Positions 40,731 to 50,849 are shown, counted from the first letter of the stretch. The stretch is 64,000 bases of DNA from Geothermobacter hydrogeniphilus (GCF_002093115.1 NZ_NAAD01000006.1:1-64000); one strand, 5' to 3'. Made by a program: numbers and translations. The notes: generated by a model from the letters alone, not told the origin.

Positions 40731-41741
40731 TCATCCACCCGCCGCGGCCGCTTCCCGCCGCGCCCGCTCGGCTTCACGCCAGAGCGCCCGTGGCTGATCC
40801 TGGTATCGCGGTGAGTGATGAAAAACCAGCAATCGCCCGACCCCGGCCCGGCCGGCAGCCTCTCCGGCGAGACGCGCGGTCAGGTGGTTACGCTTCCGGG
40901 CCCGCTCGACGTCACAATGCAGAAAAGGCGCCTCGATCGCCAGCAGATCGGCCCCACGAGCCAGGCTGACCACCCGGTCCAGGTTCGCCTCCGTCGGCTG
41001 CAGGTCGGTGACATAGCAGACCTTGACCCCGGCGCGACTGCGGGCAATCTCTCCGGACAGTTCGTCGAGACGATAGTCACGCATCCCGCCATCGGCAAGT
41101 GGTGCCTGAAGCCGGGTATCCCCCGGCGCCTGCTCGCGCAGCAGGCGCTTGAAGTTCCCCAGCCAGGGGCCGGCAAGCAATCCGCAGCGCTGCAACGCGA
41201 CAACGTCAATCACGACCTGCCGTCGCTGCTCAAAACGGAACCCGAGCGACAGGACCCCGCCATGATCGAACGGCAACGCGCTGACCCGGTCATCCCGTCC
41301 GCGGCAGAGCCAGCCATCCTGCTGATCGACAGGCGGCAACTCCTCCAGGACAAAGGCACGGGCGGCAGAGAACTGCGCGCAGCGCCCGAGTCTCTCGGAC
41401 CACTCGGTAACCCGCAGCACAAAAGGAAAATTCTCCAACAGTTTCCAACTGTAACCGCGCAGGCGATGGTCGATCTGCGCCACCAGTCCCGGGGGACCAT
41501 AGAGCTGCAGGCACAGGTCACGATAAAGAGAGAGACGCAGCAGCTGGTCGAACCCGGCCAGGTGATCGATGTGAGCGTGACTGATAAAGACCCGTCGCAC
41601 CTTGAGACAGGCCCGCGGAGCAAGCGGATGGAGGTCTCCGCAATCGAACAACAACGCGTCGGGCTGATGCGGCAGACGCAGATAGAGGGCCGGGTCGCCG
41701 AAGGGACCGTTGACCAGACGAAAAAAAACGCGCCCGTCCAT
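40731..41741 (-). CDS. RNase Z-like metallo-beta-lactamase-fold hydrolase
   Basis: 336 residues. The metal motif is HAHIDH (55-60), preceded by the beta-sandwich start LLFDCGD. Further metal ligands are likely in CYVTDLQP and the final FHHSPRYQ, which resembles the RNase Z histidine motif. Overall it belongs to the ElaC/RNase Z-like branch, but the central region (residues ~75-230) is divergent, so tRNA 3' processing is only a suggestion. Its ATG follows the stop of the kinase gene directly. Confidence 0.8.
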   Translation of the reverse strand: MDGRVFFRLVNGPFGDPALYLRLPHQPDALLFDCGDLHPLAPRACLKVRRVFISHAHIDHLAGFDQLLRLSLYRDLCLQLYGPPGLVAQIDHRLRGYSWKLLENFPFVLRVTEWSERLGRCAQFSAARAFVLEELPPVDQQDGWLCRGRDDRVSALPFDHGGVLSLGFRFEQRRQVVIDVVALQRCGLLAGPWLGNFKRLLREQAPGDTRLQAPLADGGMRDYRLDELSGEIARSRAGVKVCYVTDLQPTEANLDRVVSLARGADLLAIEAPFLHCDVERARKRNHLTARLAGEAAGRAGVGRLLVFHHSPRYQDQPRALWREAERARREAAAAGG

Positions 41742-43193
41742 CTACCTCTGCCGAATCGCTTCACGACCGAGCAGCGAAGGTCCCGCAATCGGCAGGTCGA
41801 CACGAAAAGTGGTTCCGACCCCCGGCATCGACTGGACATCGATATGCCCCTCGTGGGCATCCACTACCCATTTGACGATTGCCAGCCCGAGGCCGGCTCC
41901 CCCGACCGCCCGGTTGCGCGCCTCATCGACGCGGTAGAAACGTTCGAAAATATACGGCAGATGGTCGGCAGGAATACCGATGCCGGTATCACTGATACTG
42001 ATCACCGCACGATCCCCATCCAGGTGCAGGCTTATTTCCACCCTCCCCGGCGCCGGTGTGTACTTGACGGCATTGGTAATCAGGTTGAGAAACAGCTGCC
42101 GCAACCGCAGCTCATCGCCCTGAACCAGCACCTCGCCATCAACCTCCAGGTTGAGCACCACGTCCAGGCTCGGATCCTCGCGCAGGGAACTGCCCCGCAG
42201 GTAAATCTCCTGCATCAGGTCGGAGAGGCTGACCGGTTTTTTCTCCAGAGGCAGACCGCCCGAATCACTCTTCGCCAGCAGCAGCAGATCCTCGATGATC
42301 CGCTCCATGCGGTTGATCTCCTCAAGGTTGGACTCGAGCATATTACGGAATTCCTCCGGGGTCTTGGCCCAGCGCAGGGCGACCTCGGTTTCCCCCTTGA
42401 GAATGGTCAGTGGAGTGCGCAGTTCGTGGGAAGCATCGCCGGAAAACTGTTTGACCCGACCGAAGGATTCTTCCAGGCGCGCCAGCATTTCGTTGAAGGT
42501 TGCGGCCAACTCGGCAATTTCACGACCGGCATTACCGACCGTGAGTCGCTCCGAGAGATTCTCGGCATTGATGCGCCGCATCGAACGGGTGATGCGCAAC
42601 ACCGGCGCAAGAGCACGCCCGGCCAGAAACCATCCACCCAGGGTGATCAACAACAGCAGCAGCGGACTGAAGGTGGCCAGCACCATCCGCAAACGCTCCA
42701 GGGCGCTTTCAACATCGCGGGTGTGGGCGCCGACCTGCACCACGCCAACCGTTTCCCCCCCGATCTCAAGCGGCAGGTTCAGCAGCCTCACACCGGCAAA
42801 AGGAGCCGCGGCCAGGGACTCCAGAACCGGAAGATGCTGTTTGATAACCTTGTCCCCGGCAGCGCCGAACGGCAGTCGGGCACTTTCAAGGTTGCGGGAA
42901 AAACAACGAATGTTTCCATTCAGGTCACGAATCTGGACAAATTCGCTCCAGCTGTGGCGACGCAGAAAATCATCCAGGGATTGGCAGCTGCCGACGACGG
43001 AAGAGGGCGGCACCTTGTCGCTGAGAGCATAGAAGGTGGCGACATCCTCGGCGATCAGCTTGAGACGCTGATCGAGGTGGGAATGCAGTTCCCGGCCCAG
43101 GTAGTAATGCCAGAAAAAGCCGCTGGCCGCCAGAATGACGGCCAGCGACAGGGCATACCAGAGAGTCAGTCGGGACCGCAGCGAACGGAACAA
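41742..43193 (-). CDS. OmpR-partner sensor histidine kinase (CusS/heavy-metal-sensor-like)
   Basis: 483 residues. TM1 ~10-30 and TM2 ~172-192 flank a ~140-residue periplasmic sensor (SCQSLDDFLRRHSWSEFVQIRD...). HAMP comes next, then HisKA with H256 in GDASHELRTPLTILKGE and a HATPase with N-box NLITNAVKYTPAPG, DTGIGIP and GGAGLGLAIVKWV. The layout resembles CusS/PcoS-type kinases, but metal-binding residues are not evident. It follows its response regulator by 3 bases. Confidence 0.92.
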   Translation of the reverse strand: MFRSLRSRLTLWYALSLAVILAASGFFWHYYLGRELHSHLDQRLKLIAEDVATFYALSDKVPPSSVVGSCQSLDDFLRRHSWSEFVQIRDLNGNIRCFSRNLESARLPFGAAGDKVIKQHLPVLESLAAAPFAGVRLLNLPLEIGGETVGVVQVGAHTRDVESALERLRMVLATFSPLLLLLITLGGWFLAGRALAPVLRITRSMRRINAENLSERLTVGNAGREIAELAATFNEMLARLEESFGRVKQFSGDASHELRTPLTILKGETEVALRWAKTPEEFRNMLESNLEEINRMERIIEDLLLLAKSDSGGLPLEKKPVSLSDLMQEIYLRGSSLREDPSLDVVLNLEVDGEVLVQGDELRLRQLFLNLITNAVKYTPAPGRVEISLHLDGDRAVISISDTGIGIPADHLPYIFERFYRVDEARNRAVGGAGLGLAIVKWVVDAHEGHIDVQSMPGVGTTFRVDLPIAGPSLLGREAIRQR

Positions 43194-43196
43194 ATC

Positions 43197-43877
43197 TTAC
43201 CCCTGCTGCTTGAGCACGTACCCGATACCGCGCACCGTGTGGATCAGTTTCTGCTGGAAGTCGCGATCAACCTTTTTGCGCAGGTAATTGACATAAACGT
43301 CGATGATATTGGTGAAGGAGTCGAAGGTATAATCCCAGACATGCTCGGCAATCATAGTCCGAGTCAGTACCTGTTCCGGATTGCGCATGAAATATTCGAG
43401 CAGGGCATATTCCTTGGCGGTCAGGTCGATCTCCTTCTCACTGCGCCAGACCTTGTGGGTCACCGGATCGAGACGCAGGTCGGCAAAGGTCAGCTCGGCA
43501 CCGCGGTCCTGGGAACCACGCCGCAACAGGGCCCGCACCCGGGCCAGCAACTCGGCGAAGGCAAAGGGCTTGGTCAGATAGTCATCACTGCCCGAATCGA
43601 GCCCGGAAACGATATCCTCCACCGTATCCTTGGCGGTCAGGCACAGCACGGGGGTGGTGATCTCCCTGGTCCGCAGTTCGCGAACCACCGAAAGACCGTC
43701 CATTTTCGGCAGCATCAGATCCATGAGAATCAGATCATAACGATTGCTTTGCGCCAGTGTCAGGCCCTCTTCGCCATCCCCGGCGACGTCAACACTGAAA
43801 TTCTCCTCTTCCAGCCCACGCTTGATGAAACTGGCTACTTTTTTCTCATCTTCGACCACCAGGATTTTTGCGCTCAT
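43197..43877 (-). CDS. OmpR-family response regulator
   Basis: 226 residues. The receiver has E9-D10-E11, D53 (LILMDLMLPKMDG), T (LCLTAKD) and K (LTKPFAFAEL). A winged-helix DNA-binding domain covers ~128-226, with LTAKEYALLEYFMRNPEQVLTR and VRGIGYVLK. ATG 43877 has AAGGAG ten bases upstream. First gene of the regulator-kinase-hydrolase operon. Confidence 0.94.
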   Translation of the reverse strand: MSAKILVVEDEKKVASFIKRGLEEENFSVDVAGDGEEGLTLAQSNRYDLILMDLMLPKMDGLSVVRELRTREITTPVLCLTAKDTVEDIVSGLDSGSDDYLTKPFAFAELLARVRALLRRGSQDRGAELTFADLRLDPVTHKVWRSEKEIDLTAKEYALLEYFMRNPEQVLTRTMIAEHVWDYTFDSFTNIIDVYVNYLRKKVDRDFQQKLIHTVRGIGYVLKQQG

Positions 43878-43938
43878 CGATTTTATTCTCCTTTGATCTG
43901 GGATACGCTCTCTATCTACGTCCATACATCGACAAAAC

Positions 43939-44745
43939 CTACTTCATCTTCAGCTTGACCAACACTTCGTTGGCCGTCTCTTCGATCGCTTTGCCGGTCA
44001 CGTCGATCACCACCCAGGGATTGCGGCGGAAATAAGCCCGTGAAAAGCGGATTTCATCCTCCACCCTGGCATAATCGGCATAGGCAAGACGCGGATCCTG
44101 CCCCAGGTGCTTCATCCGCGCGGCGCGGATCTCGACCAGACGCTGCGGGTCGATGACCAGACACGCCACCCGCCCCGGATCAATCTCCGCCAGTTCCGGC
44201 GGTGGCTCAATCCCGGGGACCAGCGGCACGTTGGCCACCTTCCAGCCACGGTGCGAAAGGTAGATCGACAACGGCGTCTTGCTGGTGCGCGACACCCCCA
44301 CCAGCACGATATCAGCCTGCGGCAGGTGCCGCGTTTCCTGTCCGTCATCATGCTTGACGGTAAATTCCATCGCCTCTATTCGACGGAAATAGTCCTCATC
44401 CACACCATGCAGCAACCCCGGGGTCTCCTTCGGCGAAAGGCCGAAGAAGGCCGCCAGCTTGCGCAGCAGTGGAGTCAGCAGATCGATGGCCGGTAGTCCG
44501 AGCGCATCGCATTCGTCGCGCACCAGCCGGGCCAATTCACGATTGACCATGGTATAAACAACCAGGGCGCCCTTCTCCAGAGCGTCATCCAGAGCCTGAT
44601 AGACCTGGCTCTTGGTGCGCACATTGCTGAAACGCAACAGCCGCACCTGTTTTTCCCGGAACTGGGAAAGGGCGGCGGAAGCCATCTTTTCCGCGGTTTC
44701 CCCGGTCGCGTCTGAGAGCAGGTAAACATGCTGCAACGGGGCCAT
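43939..44745 (-). CDS. PEP synthase / pyruvate phosphate dikinase regulatory protein (DUF299)
   Basis: A 268-residue bifunctional kinase/phosphorylase that inactivates PPDK or PEP synthase by ADP-dependent threonine phosphorylation and reverses it with phosphate. It starts with [16 protein letters not shown] and has the P-loop GVSRTSKTP (150-158) followed by [16 protein letters not shown], all family hallmarks. ATG 44745 is preferred, with GAGGG in front; ATG 44757 is four codons longer. Whether the target is PPDK or PEP synthase cannot be read here. Confidence 0.95.
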   Translation of the reverse strand: MAPLQHVYLLSDATGETAEKMASAALSQFREKQVRLLRFSNVRTKSQVYQALDDALEKGALVVYTMVNRELARLVRDECDALGLPAIDLLTPLLRKLAAFFGLSPKETPGLLHGVDEDYFRRIEAMEFTVKHDDGQETRHLPQADIVLVGVSRTSKTPLSIYLSHRGWKVANVPLVPGIEPPPELAEIDPGRVACLVIDPQRLVEIRAARMKHLGQDPRLAYADYARVEDEIRFSRAYFRRNPWVVIDVTGKAIEETANEVLVKLKMK

Positions 44746-45013
44746 AGCCACCCTCATGAAATTATCATTAGAGACAGTGTAGCATTCCTTTAATAATTCG
44801 CAAGAGGCCGCCTGTTCCAATGGCAAACCGGTTTCGACTCGCTACACCGACAAAAATATACCATCAATGTTAGCGACTCATTAAAAGACTTCGAAAAAGT
44901 ACTGGCATCACCCTCATTTGTCAAGGCTCATAATGACTGAAAACCGAAAAACCGTCTCCGGCGTCACCATCAATGGATTGCCAAAGCAGTCATCCTTCTG
45001 CTAAACAGACATC

Positions 45014-45925
45014 ATGAAACCACCATGGACCGAAATCACCCTGCAGGTTCCGGCAGCCGGCGTCGACCTGGTCAGCTATGTCCTGACGGACCAGGGAGCA
45101 GCCGGCGTCGTCACCGCGGTACACAAACTCGACACCTTCATCCCCCCCGCCCCCGACCAGCCGGATATCGGCGACCAGACCCTGCATGGATATTTTCCCG
45201 CGGTGGACAACAGCGAAGAGTTGTGCGTCCGGCTGCGGGCCGCCCTGGTCGACGTGGCACCGCTGATCCCCGGGCTCAACCCCGGAGACCTGCTCGTGCG
45301 ACAGGTTGCCGAGGATGACTGGGCCGAAAACTGGAAGCAGCACTTCAAGCCCTTCCGGGTTGGTCCACTGCTGATCCGACCGACCTGGGAGCAGGAGCAG
45401 CCCGCAGCCGACGAAACATTGCTGCAGATCGACCCCGGCATGGCCTTCGGCACCGGCAGCCACGCCACCACCAGGCTCTGCCTCGAAGCCCTGGTCGCAA
45501 TCTTCTCCCGGAAACCGCCCCGCAGGGTCCTTGATGTCGGCACCGGTTCCGGCATTCTCGCCATTGCCGCCGCCCTGCTCGGAGCCGGGCACGTGGTCGG
45601 CTGCGATATCGAAGAAGAGGCCTGCCGCGTCGCAAAGGCCAACGCCGTCCTCAACCGGGTCGAAGAGCGACTCGACCTGAATCTCACGCCGCTGGAAAAG
45701 ATCCCCGGCCGCTTCGACCTGGTACTGGCCAACATCCTCGCCGAGGAAAATGTCCGGCTGTCCGCCCCGTTGCGCCGACACCTGGCGGATGAGGGCAGCC
45801 TGGTCCTTTCCGGTATCCTGGAGGAGAAAGTTCCCCTGGTACGGGAGGCTTTTGATCCCCTTTTCAACCGCCCGGCACAACTGCTGCTGCAGGAGGAATG
45901 GGCCTGCCTGGTGTACCGGGGCTAG
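45014..45925 (+). CDS. prmA: Ribosomal protein L11 methyltransferase
   Basis: 303 residues. The N-terminal L11-recognition domain (W-T-E-I...) is joined to a SAM-binding Rossmann domain with DPGMAFGTGSHATTRLCLE, VLDVGTGSGILAIAAALLGA (~172-191) and DLVLANILAEENVRL containing the family NxxA-like loop. It trimethylates L11. It is followed by rsmE with a short gap, a common pairing. Confidence 0.96.
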   Translation: MKPPWTEITLQVPAAGVDLVSYVLTDQGAAGVVTAVHKLDTFIPPAPDQPDIGDQTLHGYFPAVDNSEELCVRLRAALVDVAPLIPGLNPGDLLVRQVAEDDWAENWKQHFKPFRVGPLLIRPTWEQEQPAADETLLQIDPGMAFGTGSHATTRLCLEALVAIFSRKPPRRVLDVGTGSGILAIAAALLGAGHVVGCDIEEEACRVAKANAVLNRVEERLDLNLTPLEKIPGRFDLVLANILAEENVRLSAPLRRHLADEGSLVLSGILEEKVPLVREAFDPLFNRPAQLLLQEEWACLVYRG

Positions 45926-45930
45926 AGTCG

Positions 45931-46710
45931 ATGCGCCGCTTCTTTATCGACCCGCAGCTGCTCACCGAAGAACAGATCAGGCTGCCGGAAGAGATTCTGC
46001 GCCACCTGCGGGTTCTGCGACTACAGCCGGGGATGGAGATCGAACTGCTCGACGGCGCGGGACTGAGCTGCAGCTGCGAACTGCTCGAACTCGACCGCAG
46101 GCGAGGCCTGGCCAGAGTCAAAAAACGCCACCGGGTCAGTGAAAACACCCTGCCCCTGACCTTGCTGCAGGGTCTGCCGAAGGGGGACAAGTTCGACCTG
46201 GTGCTGCAGAAAGGGACCGAACTCGGCATCAGCCGCTTTGTCCCCACCCTCTGTGAACGCTGTCAACCGAGCGGCCGACCGCGGCTGCCACGCTGGCAGA
46301 GAATCATCCGTGAAGCCGCCCGCCAGTCCGGCCGGATGCTGCTGCCGGAGCTGGCGGAGCCCCTTCCTCTGGGCGATGCGCTGAATCGATGCCGCAGCGA
46401 ACTGCGGCTGGTTCCCTGGGAGCAGGACACAACCCCGCTGCAGGCGGTCCTGCCCTCGACTGCGCCGCGGGATGCCGCCATCCTGATCGGCCCCGAGGGG
46501 GGATTGAGCGCCGCCGAGGTAGAAATGGCGCAGCAACAGGGCTTTATCCCGGTCAGTCTTGGTTCACGCATCCTGCGCACTGAAACCGCCGGATTTGCCG
46601 TGGCCGGAATTTTGCAGTATCTTTACGGGGATTTGGGAACCAACCGGGAGCGGTCGACTGGCGACAGCGACAGCTCTCTGAACAGACCCCGAAAAGGGCG
46701 GGGACTGTGA
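45931..46710 (+). CDS. rsmE: 16S rRNA (uracil1498-N3)-methyltransferase
   Basis: A 259-residue SPOUT-class methyltransferase. It has the N-terminal PUA-like domain (RRFFIDPQLLTEEQIRLPEE...HLRVLRLQPGMEIELLDG), LPKGDKFDLVLQKGTELGI, the SAM knot motifs AILIGPEGGLSAAEVEMA and SLGSRILRTETAG. ATG 45931 begins the usual MRRFFI start, five bases after the prmA stop codon, with only a weak ribosome site, so translation may be coupled. A charged tail (RSTGDSDSSLN...) of ~25 residues is extra. Confidence 0.95.
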   Translation: MRRFFIDPQLLTEEQIRLPEEILRHLRVLRLQPGMEIELLDGAGLSCSCELLELDRRRGLARVKKRHRVSENTLPLTLLQGLPKGDKFDLVLQKGTELGISRFVPTLCERCQPSGRPRLPRWQRIIREAARQSGRMLLPELAEPLPLGDALNRCRSELRLVPWEQDTTPLQAVLPSTAPRDAAILIGPEGGLSAAEVEMAQQQGFIPVSLGSRILRTETAGFAVAGILQYLYGDLGTNRERSTGDSDSSLNRPRKGRGL

Positions 46711-46756
46711 TTGTTCGGACCCGTCCGGTCCGAACCTTTGAGCGGGAGGAGTGCCG

Positions 46757-48229
46757 ATGAAATGTCCGAAGTGTGGATTCACCAGTTTTGATTTCCTCGA
46801 CAACTGCAAAAAATGTGGCCAGGACCTGCAGAGCCACAAGCAGAAATTCGGTCTCCGCAGCCTGATTTTCCCCACTGTCGGCAAGAGTGAAGCCCCTGAA
46901 ACGACAGCCGGGCCGGAGGGCAGTGAAGCCACAACGGCAACTGCCGACACCGATTTCGGCTTCGATTTCATGAGCGAAGAACCGACGGTCGCAGAAACCT
47001 CCGCGCCGCTAGAACCAGCCGATATTGCTGAGGAACCCGCGGCCGATGAACCACCTCCCCAACCGGAACCGGTCGCCGCGGAGAACGATGAGGCTCTGGA
47101 TGACTTCAGTTTTGACGAAACCGAAGTGGCGACAGCGCCTGAGGATGAGGGCATCGAGCTGGCTGATGATTTCGATTTTGCCGCGACCGAAACTGAAGAA
47201 GATGCCGCGCTGGACACCGCGGAAACCATCGACGAAAACGACGAGTTCGCCTTTGCCGCCGCCGAAGACAGTATCGAGATAGCCGACGAAGGTGACGATC
47301 CCGATACAGACGAACCGGCCGCGGACCTCGACTTCGACGAAGTCGTCGAAGACCTTGATTTCAGCGAACCGGCCACCGGCGATGACGATCTCGAAGGCTG
47401 GGATGAAATCGAGGAGCCTTCCACCGACCAACAGCCGGAACCGGAGAAGACCACACCCGAGGAAACCCGGGAGCCCTCCGACCCTTTTGATTTACGGGGG
47501 TTCGCGGAAGCTGAGCGGGCCCCCGACTTCAGCCGGGCGATGACTGTCGACAACGATCAGGACCAGGACTCTGCCGACCCGGAAAACGCGGCAGAATCAC
47601 CCCCTCGCGAGTTGTTTACCGAAGCCGAAGACTCCACCCCGGATGATGCAGTGGAAAAGCCCTTCGATTTCATGGGTGAAGAGACCGATCAGGGTGAAGA
47701 GGTTTTTTTCACCTCCACAGCAGAGAACGAAAAAACGGCCGACGAAACTGATGCCGTCCCGCTCGCCCCGTTCGGGGCGCGCCTGGCAGCGGGATTCTGC
47801 GACCTGCTGGTTCTCACCCTGGTCTTCGTGCTGTTCCTTATCATCGGCCAGCAGATTCTTCAGAACCCCGCGCAGGGTGAGCTGCTGCCCGACACGGCAA
47901 CCCTGGTCGAACTTTCCGGTCCCTACTTCCTGGTCCTCTTCGCTGTCAGCTTCGGGTACTTCACCCTCTTCCATTTTCTCACCGGCCAGACCCCGGGCAA
48001 AATGCTTTTCCACCTGCGGGTCGAAGACCTGGCCGGACAACCGCTGCTCTTCTCCCAGGCCTTTCTCCGCAGCGTCGGAGGCCTTTTTTCACTGCTGCCG
48101 GCGGGACTCGGGTTTCTGGTGATCTTTTTCAGCAGCACCCGTCGCGGCTGGAATGACCTGCTCGCCGGCAGTCGCCTGGTCCCTGTCTACGGCACAGCTG
48201 ATGACGAGAGCGATCCGGTGGACTGCTGA
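46757..48229 (+). CDS. Zinc-ribbon / acidic linker / RDD membrane protein
   Basis: 490 residues. An N-terminal zinc ribbon (C3, C6, C17, C20) is followed by a ~280-residue strongly acidic, low-complexity linker (D, E, A, T rich, ~45-330). An RDD domain sits at the C-terminus with three hydrophobic helices (PFGARLAAGFCDLLVLTLVFVLFL, YFLVLFAVSFGYFTLFHFLTGQTPGKM, LLPAGLGFLVIFFSSTRRGWNDLLAGS). The RDD function is unclear; some act in ion transport. ATG 46757 follows GGGAGGAG; a GTG six bases earlier is possible. Confidence 0.88.
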   Translation: MKCPKCGFTSFDFLDNCKKCGQDLQSHKQKFGLRSLIFPTVGKSEAPETTAGPEGSEATTATADTDFGFDFMSEEPTVAETSAPLEPADIAEEPAADEPPPQPEPVAAENDEALDDFSFDETEVATAPEDEGIELADDFDFAATETEEDAALDTAETIDENDEFAFAAAEDSIEIADEGDDPDTDEPAADLDFDEVVEDLDFSEPATGDDDLEGWDEIEEPSTDQQPEPEKTTPEETREPSDPFDLRGFAEAERAPDFSRAMTVDNDQDQDSADPENAAESPPRELFTEAEDSTPDDAVEKPFDFMGEETDQGEEVFFTSTAENEKTADETDAVPLAPFGARLAAGFCDLLVLTLVFVLFLIIGQQILQNPAQGELLPDTATLVELSGPYFLVLFAVSFGYFTLFHFLTGQTPGKMLFHLRVEDLAGQPLLFSQAFLRSVGGLFSLLPAGLGFLVIFFSSTRRGWNDLLAGSRLVPVYGTADDESDPVDC

Positions 48230-48293
48230 GCCGGGCAACCTTGCCCCGATACAGGGGATTCATGCCGGCGGGAAAGGAGTTCCCCGTGCCGGG

Positions 48294-49655
48294 TCAGAGC
48301 CCGCTTGAGCTGAGAGAGTCGGTAATCGCCAGCTCCTGCAGCCGGACCACCATCTTGCGCCGCACCGCGGTGGGAATTTCCACGTGCAGGCAGAGGGGGG
48401 CGCCAGGAAGCTTGCGTGCTTCGATGCGCTGCAGGGCATTGGCTCCGGCACCGGGAAGCCAGCGCACCATGTCGGCCGGCAGGTAAGTACGTTCCTCCCC
48501 TTTCAGCAGACTGGCGATATCCTTGCGCAGATCGATCCGCCGTCCCAACGCCTGGAGCCCGCCGAGTACGGCAAAATGGTAACAGCAGCCGGACGCGGTG
48601 CAGAACTGCAAAAAGACCTCCTCCGACAACTCCCGCACCAGATGCAGGCCCCGCTCCAGCGGCGTCGCCGGGAAGAGATGCAGGATATCTCCCCGTTGTT
48701 CGACCCGGCCCAGTTCCGCAAAGGAACAAAACGGCGGCAGTCCCCCCAGACCGACCACCACCTTGCGATCTTCCGGGCAGGTCCCGACACAACCGTGGAT
48801 GTCGAGAATCAGCTGCGGTTCGGCAATGCCGAGCTGACGGATAAACTGCCGCAGACCACTCTCCATCTTGTAGCTGTTGGGATGACCATGTTCATCGACA
48901 TAGGGGTAGATGACGTCGATATTGCTGGGGTTGAGAGGCACGCCCCAGCTCTGCAACTGCCGCAGGTTGGCATCGGTGAGCGGCTCGCGGCCGGCGAAAC
49001 CGAGATTGACGGTCGCCGCCCCCCCCTTGCCGGTGCGCAGAAAGTAGAGGGCCACTTCCAGCGTGTGCGGATCGTAAGGGCCATGGGTCGCGGTCAGCAG
49101 CGGCAGGCCCTCGCCGCCGGAGATACGCCGCAGCAGCAGGGCGCCGCCGGCCGCGTCCGGAAGGAAACGCGCTTCGAAGTCGGGCAGCAGACTGCGGCAG
49201 GGGCGCCAACCGCTGTCGGCAAGGGGGACGACCCCGAAGAATTTCTTCAGTACCTTTTCCCGCCACAGGGGCACAAAGCGGATGGTCCGGTCACCGCAGA
49301 GATAATAGACCCGGTAGCTGGCCTCATCGAGCAGCACCCGGATTCCGAGCGACATCAGCAGATTGCGGTTGTAATTGTTCTGAGTGGTCGCCAGCAGCCG
49401 CTCGGTGATATCCAGCATCGCCGCCGCTTCAGCCTCCGTCAACGGCTGTTCGAGCAGTTCCACCCGTTTCAGGTGACGGTAATCCTCCTGGCCGATCTCC
49501 ACCTCAAGCCGGTTGAGGTGCCGCTGGAACGGGGCGCTGTCGTCAACGGTGAAGCGCGACAGAAAAAGAGGGGGGATCTGCGGTTTCGGCGGCACATTCA
49601 TCTCCAGGAAGGTTCTCTGCCCCGGCAGCATATCCGCTAACCGGGCCGACAACAT
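48294..49655 (-). CDS. Conserved hypothetical protein
   Basis: About 453 residues, not recognised. It looks soluble, with no signal or membrane helix. A central block GLPLLTATHGPYDPHTLEVALYFLRTGKGGAATVNLGFAGREPLTD is followed by NIDVIYPYVDEHGHPNSYKMESGLRQFI and LILDIHGCVGTCPEDRKVVVGLGG, suggesting an enzyme fold with H and D/E clusters (THG, HG, DIHG). A distant likeness to zinc amidohydrolases is possible but not shown. Start codon uncertain: ATGs at 49655, 49631 and 49601 are all weakly placed, the first after AACAGG. It converges with the RDD gene. Confidence 0.75.
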   Translation of the reverse strand: MLSARLADMLPGQRTFLEMNVPPKPQIPPLFLSRFTVDDSAPFQRHLNRLEVEIGQEDYRHLKRVELLEQPLTEAEAAAMLDITERLLATTQNNYNRNLLMSLGIRVLLDEASYRVYYLCGDRTIRFVPLWREKVLKKFFGVVPLADSGWRPCRSLLPDFEARFLPDAAGGALLLRRISGGEGLPLLTATHGPYDPHTLEVALYFLRTGKGGAATVNLGFAGREPLTDANLRQLQSWGVPLNPSNIDVIYPYVDEHGHPNSYKMESGLRQFIRQLGIAEPQLILDIHGCVGTCPEDRKVVVGLGGLPPFCSFAELGRVEQRGDILHLFPATPLERGLHLVRELSEEVFLQFCTASGCCYHFAVLGGLQALGRRIDLRKDIASLLKGEERTYLPADMVRWLPGAGANALQRIEARKLPGAPLCLHVEIPTAVRRKMVVRLQELAITDSLSSSGL

Positions 49656-49831
49656 CCTGTTTATTATGCCGTCACCCGGCCCGGTCAGACAACCGGCCCC
49701 CCGGTTTTTTTGCGAAAAAGTCTCCGGCAACACCTGAAAATGCGATGGAGAATACTCCCGTCACCCCTGCCGACACCTGTGATATCATCAGGTTAGCAAC
49801 CATCACGGCTCAACGTTCGCCCTGTTTCCCG

Positions 49832-49849
49832 ATGCCGTGCCGACGGCAT
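49832..49849. repeat. Short perfect hairpin between divergent genes
   Basis: ATGCCGT (49832-49838) / ACGGCAT (49843-49849), loop GCCG, about 100 bases before the PhnP-like gene. The 289-base gap (49656-49944) shows no gene; this is the only structure noted. Confidence 0.4.
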
Positions 49850-49944
49850 GACAATTGCGTAACTTCGCCCCGAGTACCATGTCGGCCGGCAGGAAACCGG
49901 TCTGCCGACGTCTATTCACGAGTTGCTCGACAGGAGAAATCTTC

Positions 49945-50751
49945 TTGCCCATTGCACCCCATGAGGTTGAAATCATCATTCTCGGCTCCGGCGGCAGCCC
50001 CGGCGTACCGATGCCTGCCTGCGACTGTGCCGTCTGCCGTTCAGAGGTTCCCGAAAATCGGCGTACCCGCTGCAGTATCCTGCTCAGTTACCATGGCCGC
50101 AACCTGCTGATCGACACCGCCACCGATCTGCGCCAGCAGGTGCTGCGGGAAAAGATCAATCACATCGACGCGGTACTCTACACTCACACCCACGCCGACC
50201 ATGTCCACGGCATTGACGACCTGCGCCCCTTCAACCATCGTCAGCAGCAGCTCATCCCCCTGTACGGTTCGGCCTCGGCCATGGAACATCTGCGGCGGGT
50301 TTTTCCCTATATCTTCGACCCCGCCATCAAGCTGGGTTACCGCCCGCGGCTGGAAACCCGGATTCTTGAAAAACCGGAGGACATCCTCGGCCTGCCGGTG
50401 ATCCCGATCCCCCTGCGCCACGGGGACGACGAAGCCACCGGCTACCGCGTCGGCCCCTTTGCCTACCTCACCGACTGCAGTGAAATCCCCGCCGCTTCGC
50501 GAGGTCTGCTGCGGGGGCTCGACCTGCTGATCCTCGACGGCCTGCGGCTGCGCCCCCATCCGACCCATTTCCATGTTGCCGCCGCCGTGGCCGAGGCCCG
50601 ACGGATCGGAGCCCGCCGCACGCTGCTGACCCATCTCAACCACGAGATCGATCATCATCGCCACGAATCCGAACTGCCGCCCGGAGTCGGCTTCGCCTAC
50701 GACGGGCAACGGTTGACTTTTTCTCTTGCCGATCAGGAGCATGCCCCTTGA
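49945..50751 (+). CDS. PhnP-like metallo-beta-lactamase-fold phosphodiesterase
   Basis: 268 residues. It starts EIIILGSGGSPGVPMPACDCAVC with cysteines 26, 28 and 31, matching the structural zinc loop of PhnP. The dinuclear metal motif is HTHADH (81-86) and further ligands lie in YLTDCSE and LTHLNHEID. PhnP cleaves cyclic phosphoribose phosphates in phosphonate use, but no other phn genes are near, so a general cyclic-phosphodiesterase role is equally likely. Start TTG 49945 is chosen because AGGAG lies eight bases upstream; the ATG at 49855 would add a non-family extension. Confidence 0.88.
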   Translation: MPIAPHEVEIIILGSGGSPGVPMPACDCAVCRSEVPENRRTRCSILLSYHGRNLLIDTATDLRQQVLREKINHIDAVLYTHTHADHVHGIDDLRPFNHRQQQLIPLYGSASAMEHLRRVFPYIFDPAIKLGYRPRLETRILEKPEDILGLPVIPIPLRHGDDEATGYRVGPFAYLTDCSEIPAASRGLLRGLDLLILDGLRLRPHPTHFHVAAAVAEARRIGARRTLLTHLNHEIDHHRHESELPPGVGFAYDGQRLTFSLADQEHAP

Positions 50752-50849
50752 ATCACGGCGATTTTCAGGTTTAATAGGGGAGACTTGAAACCCTGCTCCA
50801 GGAACCGCCCCTAACCCGCCGGACTCTGTTTCCGGCACCTCAGGCCGCC

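Noticed and set aside
40815-43958. 1047-codon open frame on the plus strand
   Set aside because: It mirrors the hydrolase, kinase and regulator genes on the minus strand; composition is Q/R/P/G-rich shadow sequence with no recognisable domain.
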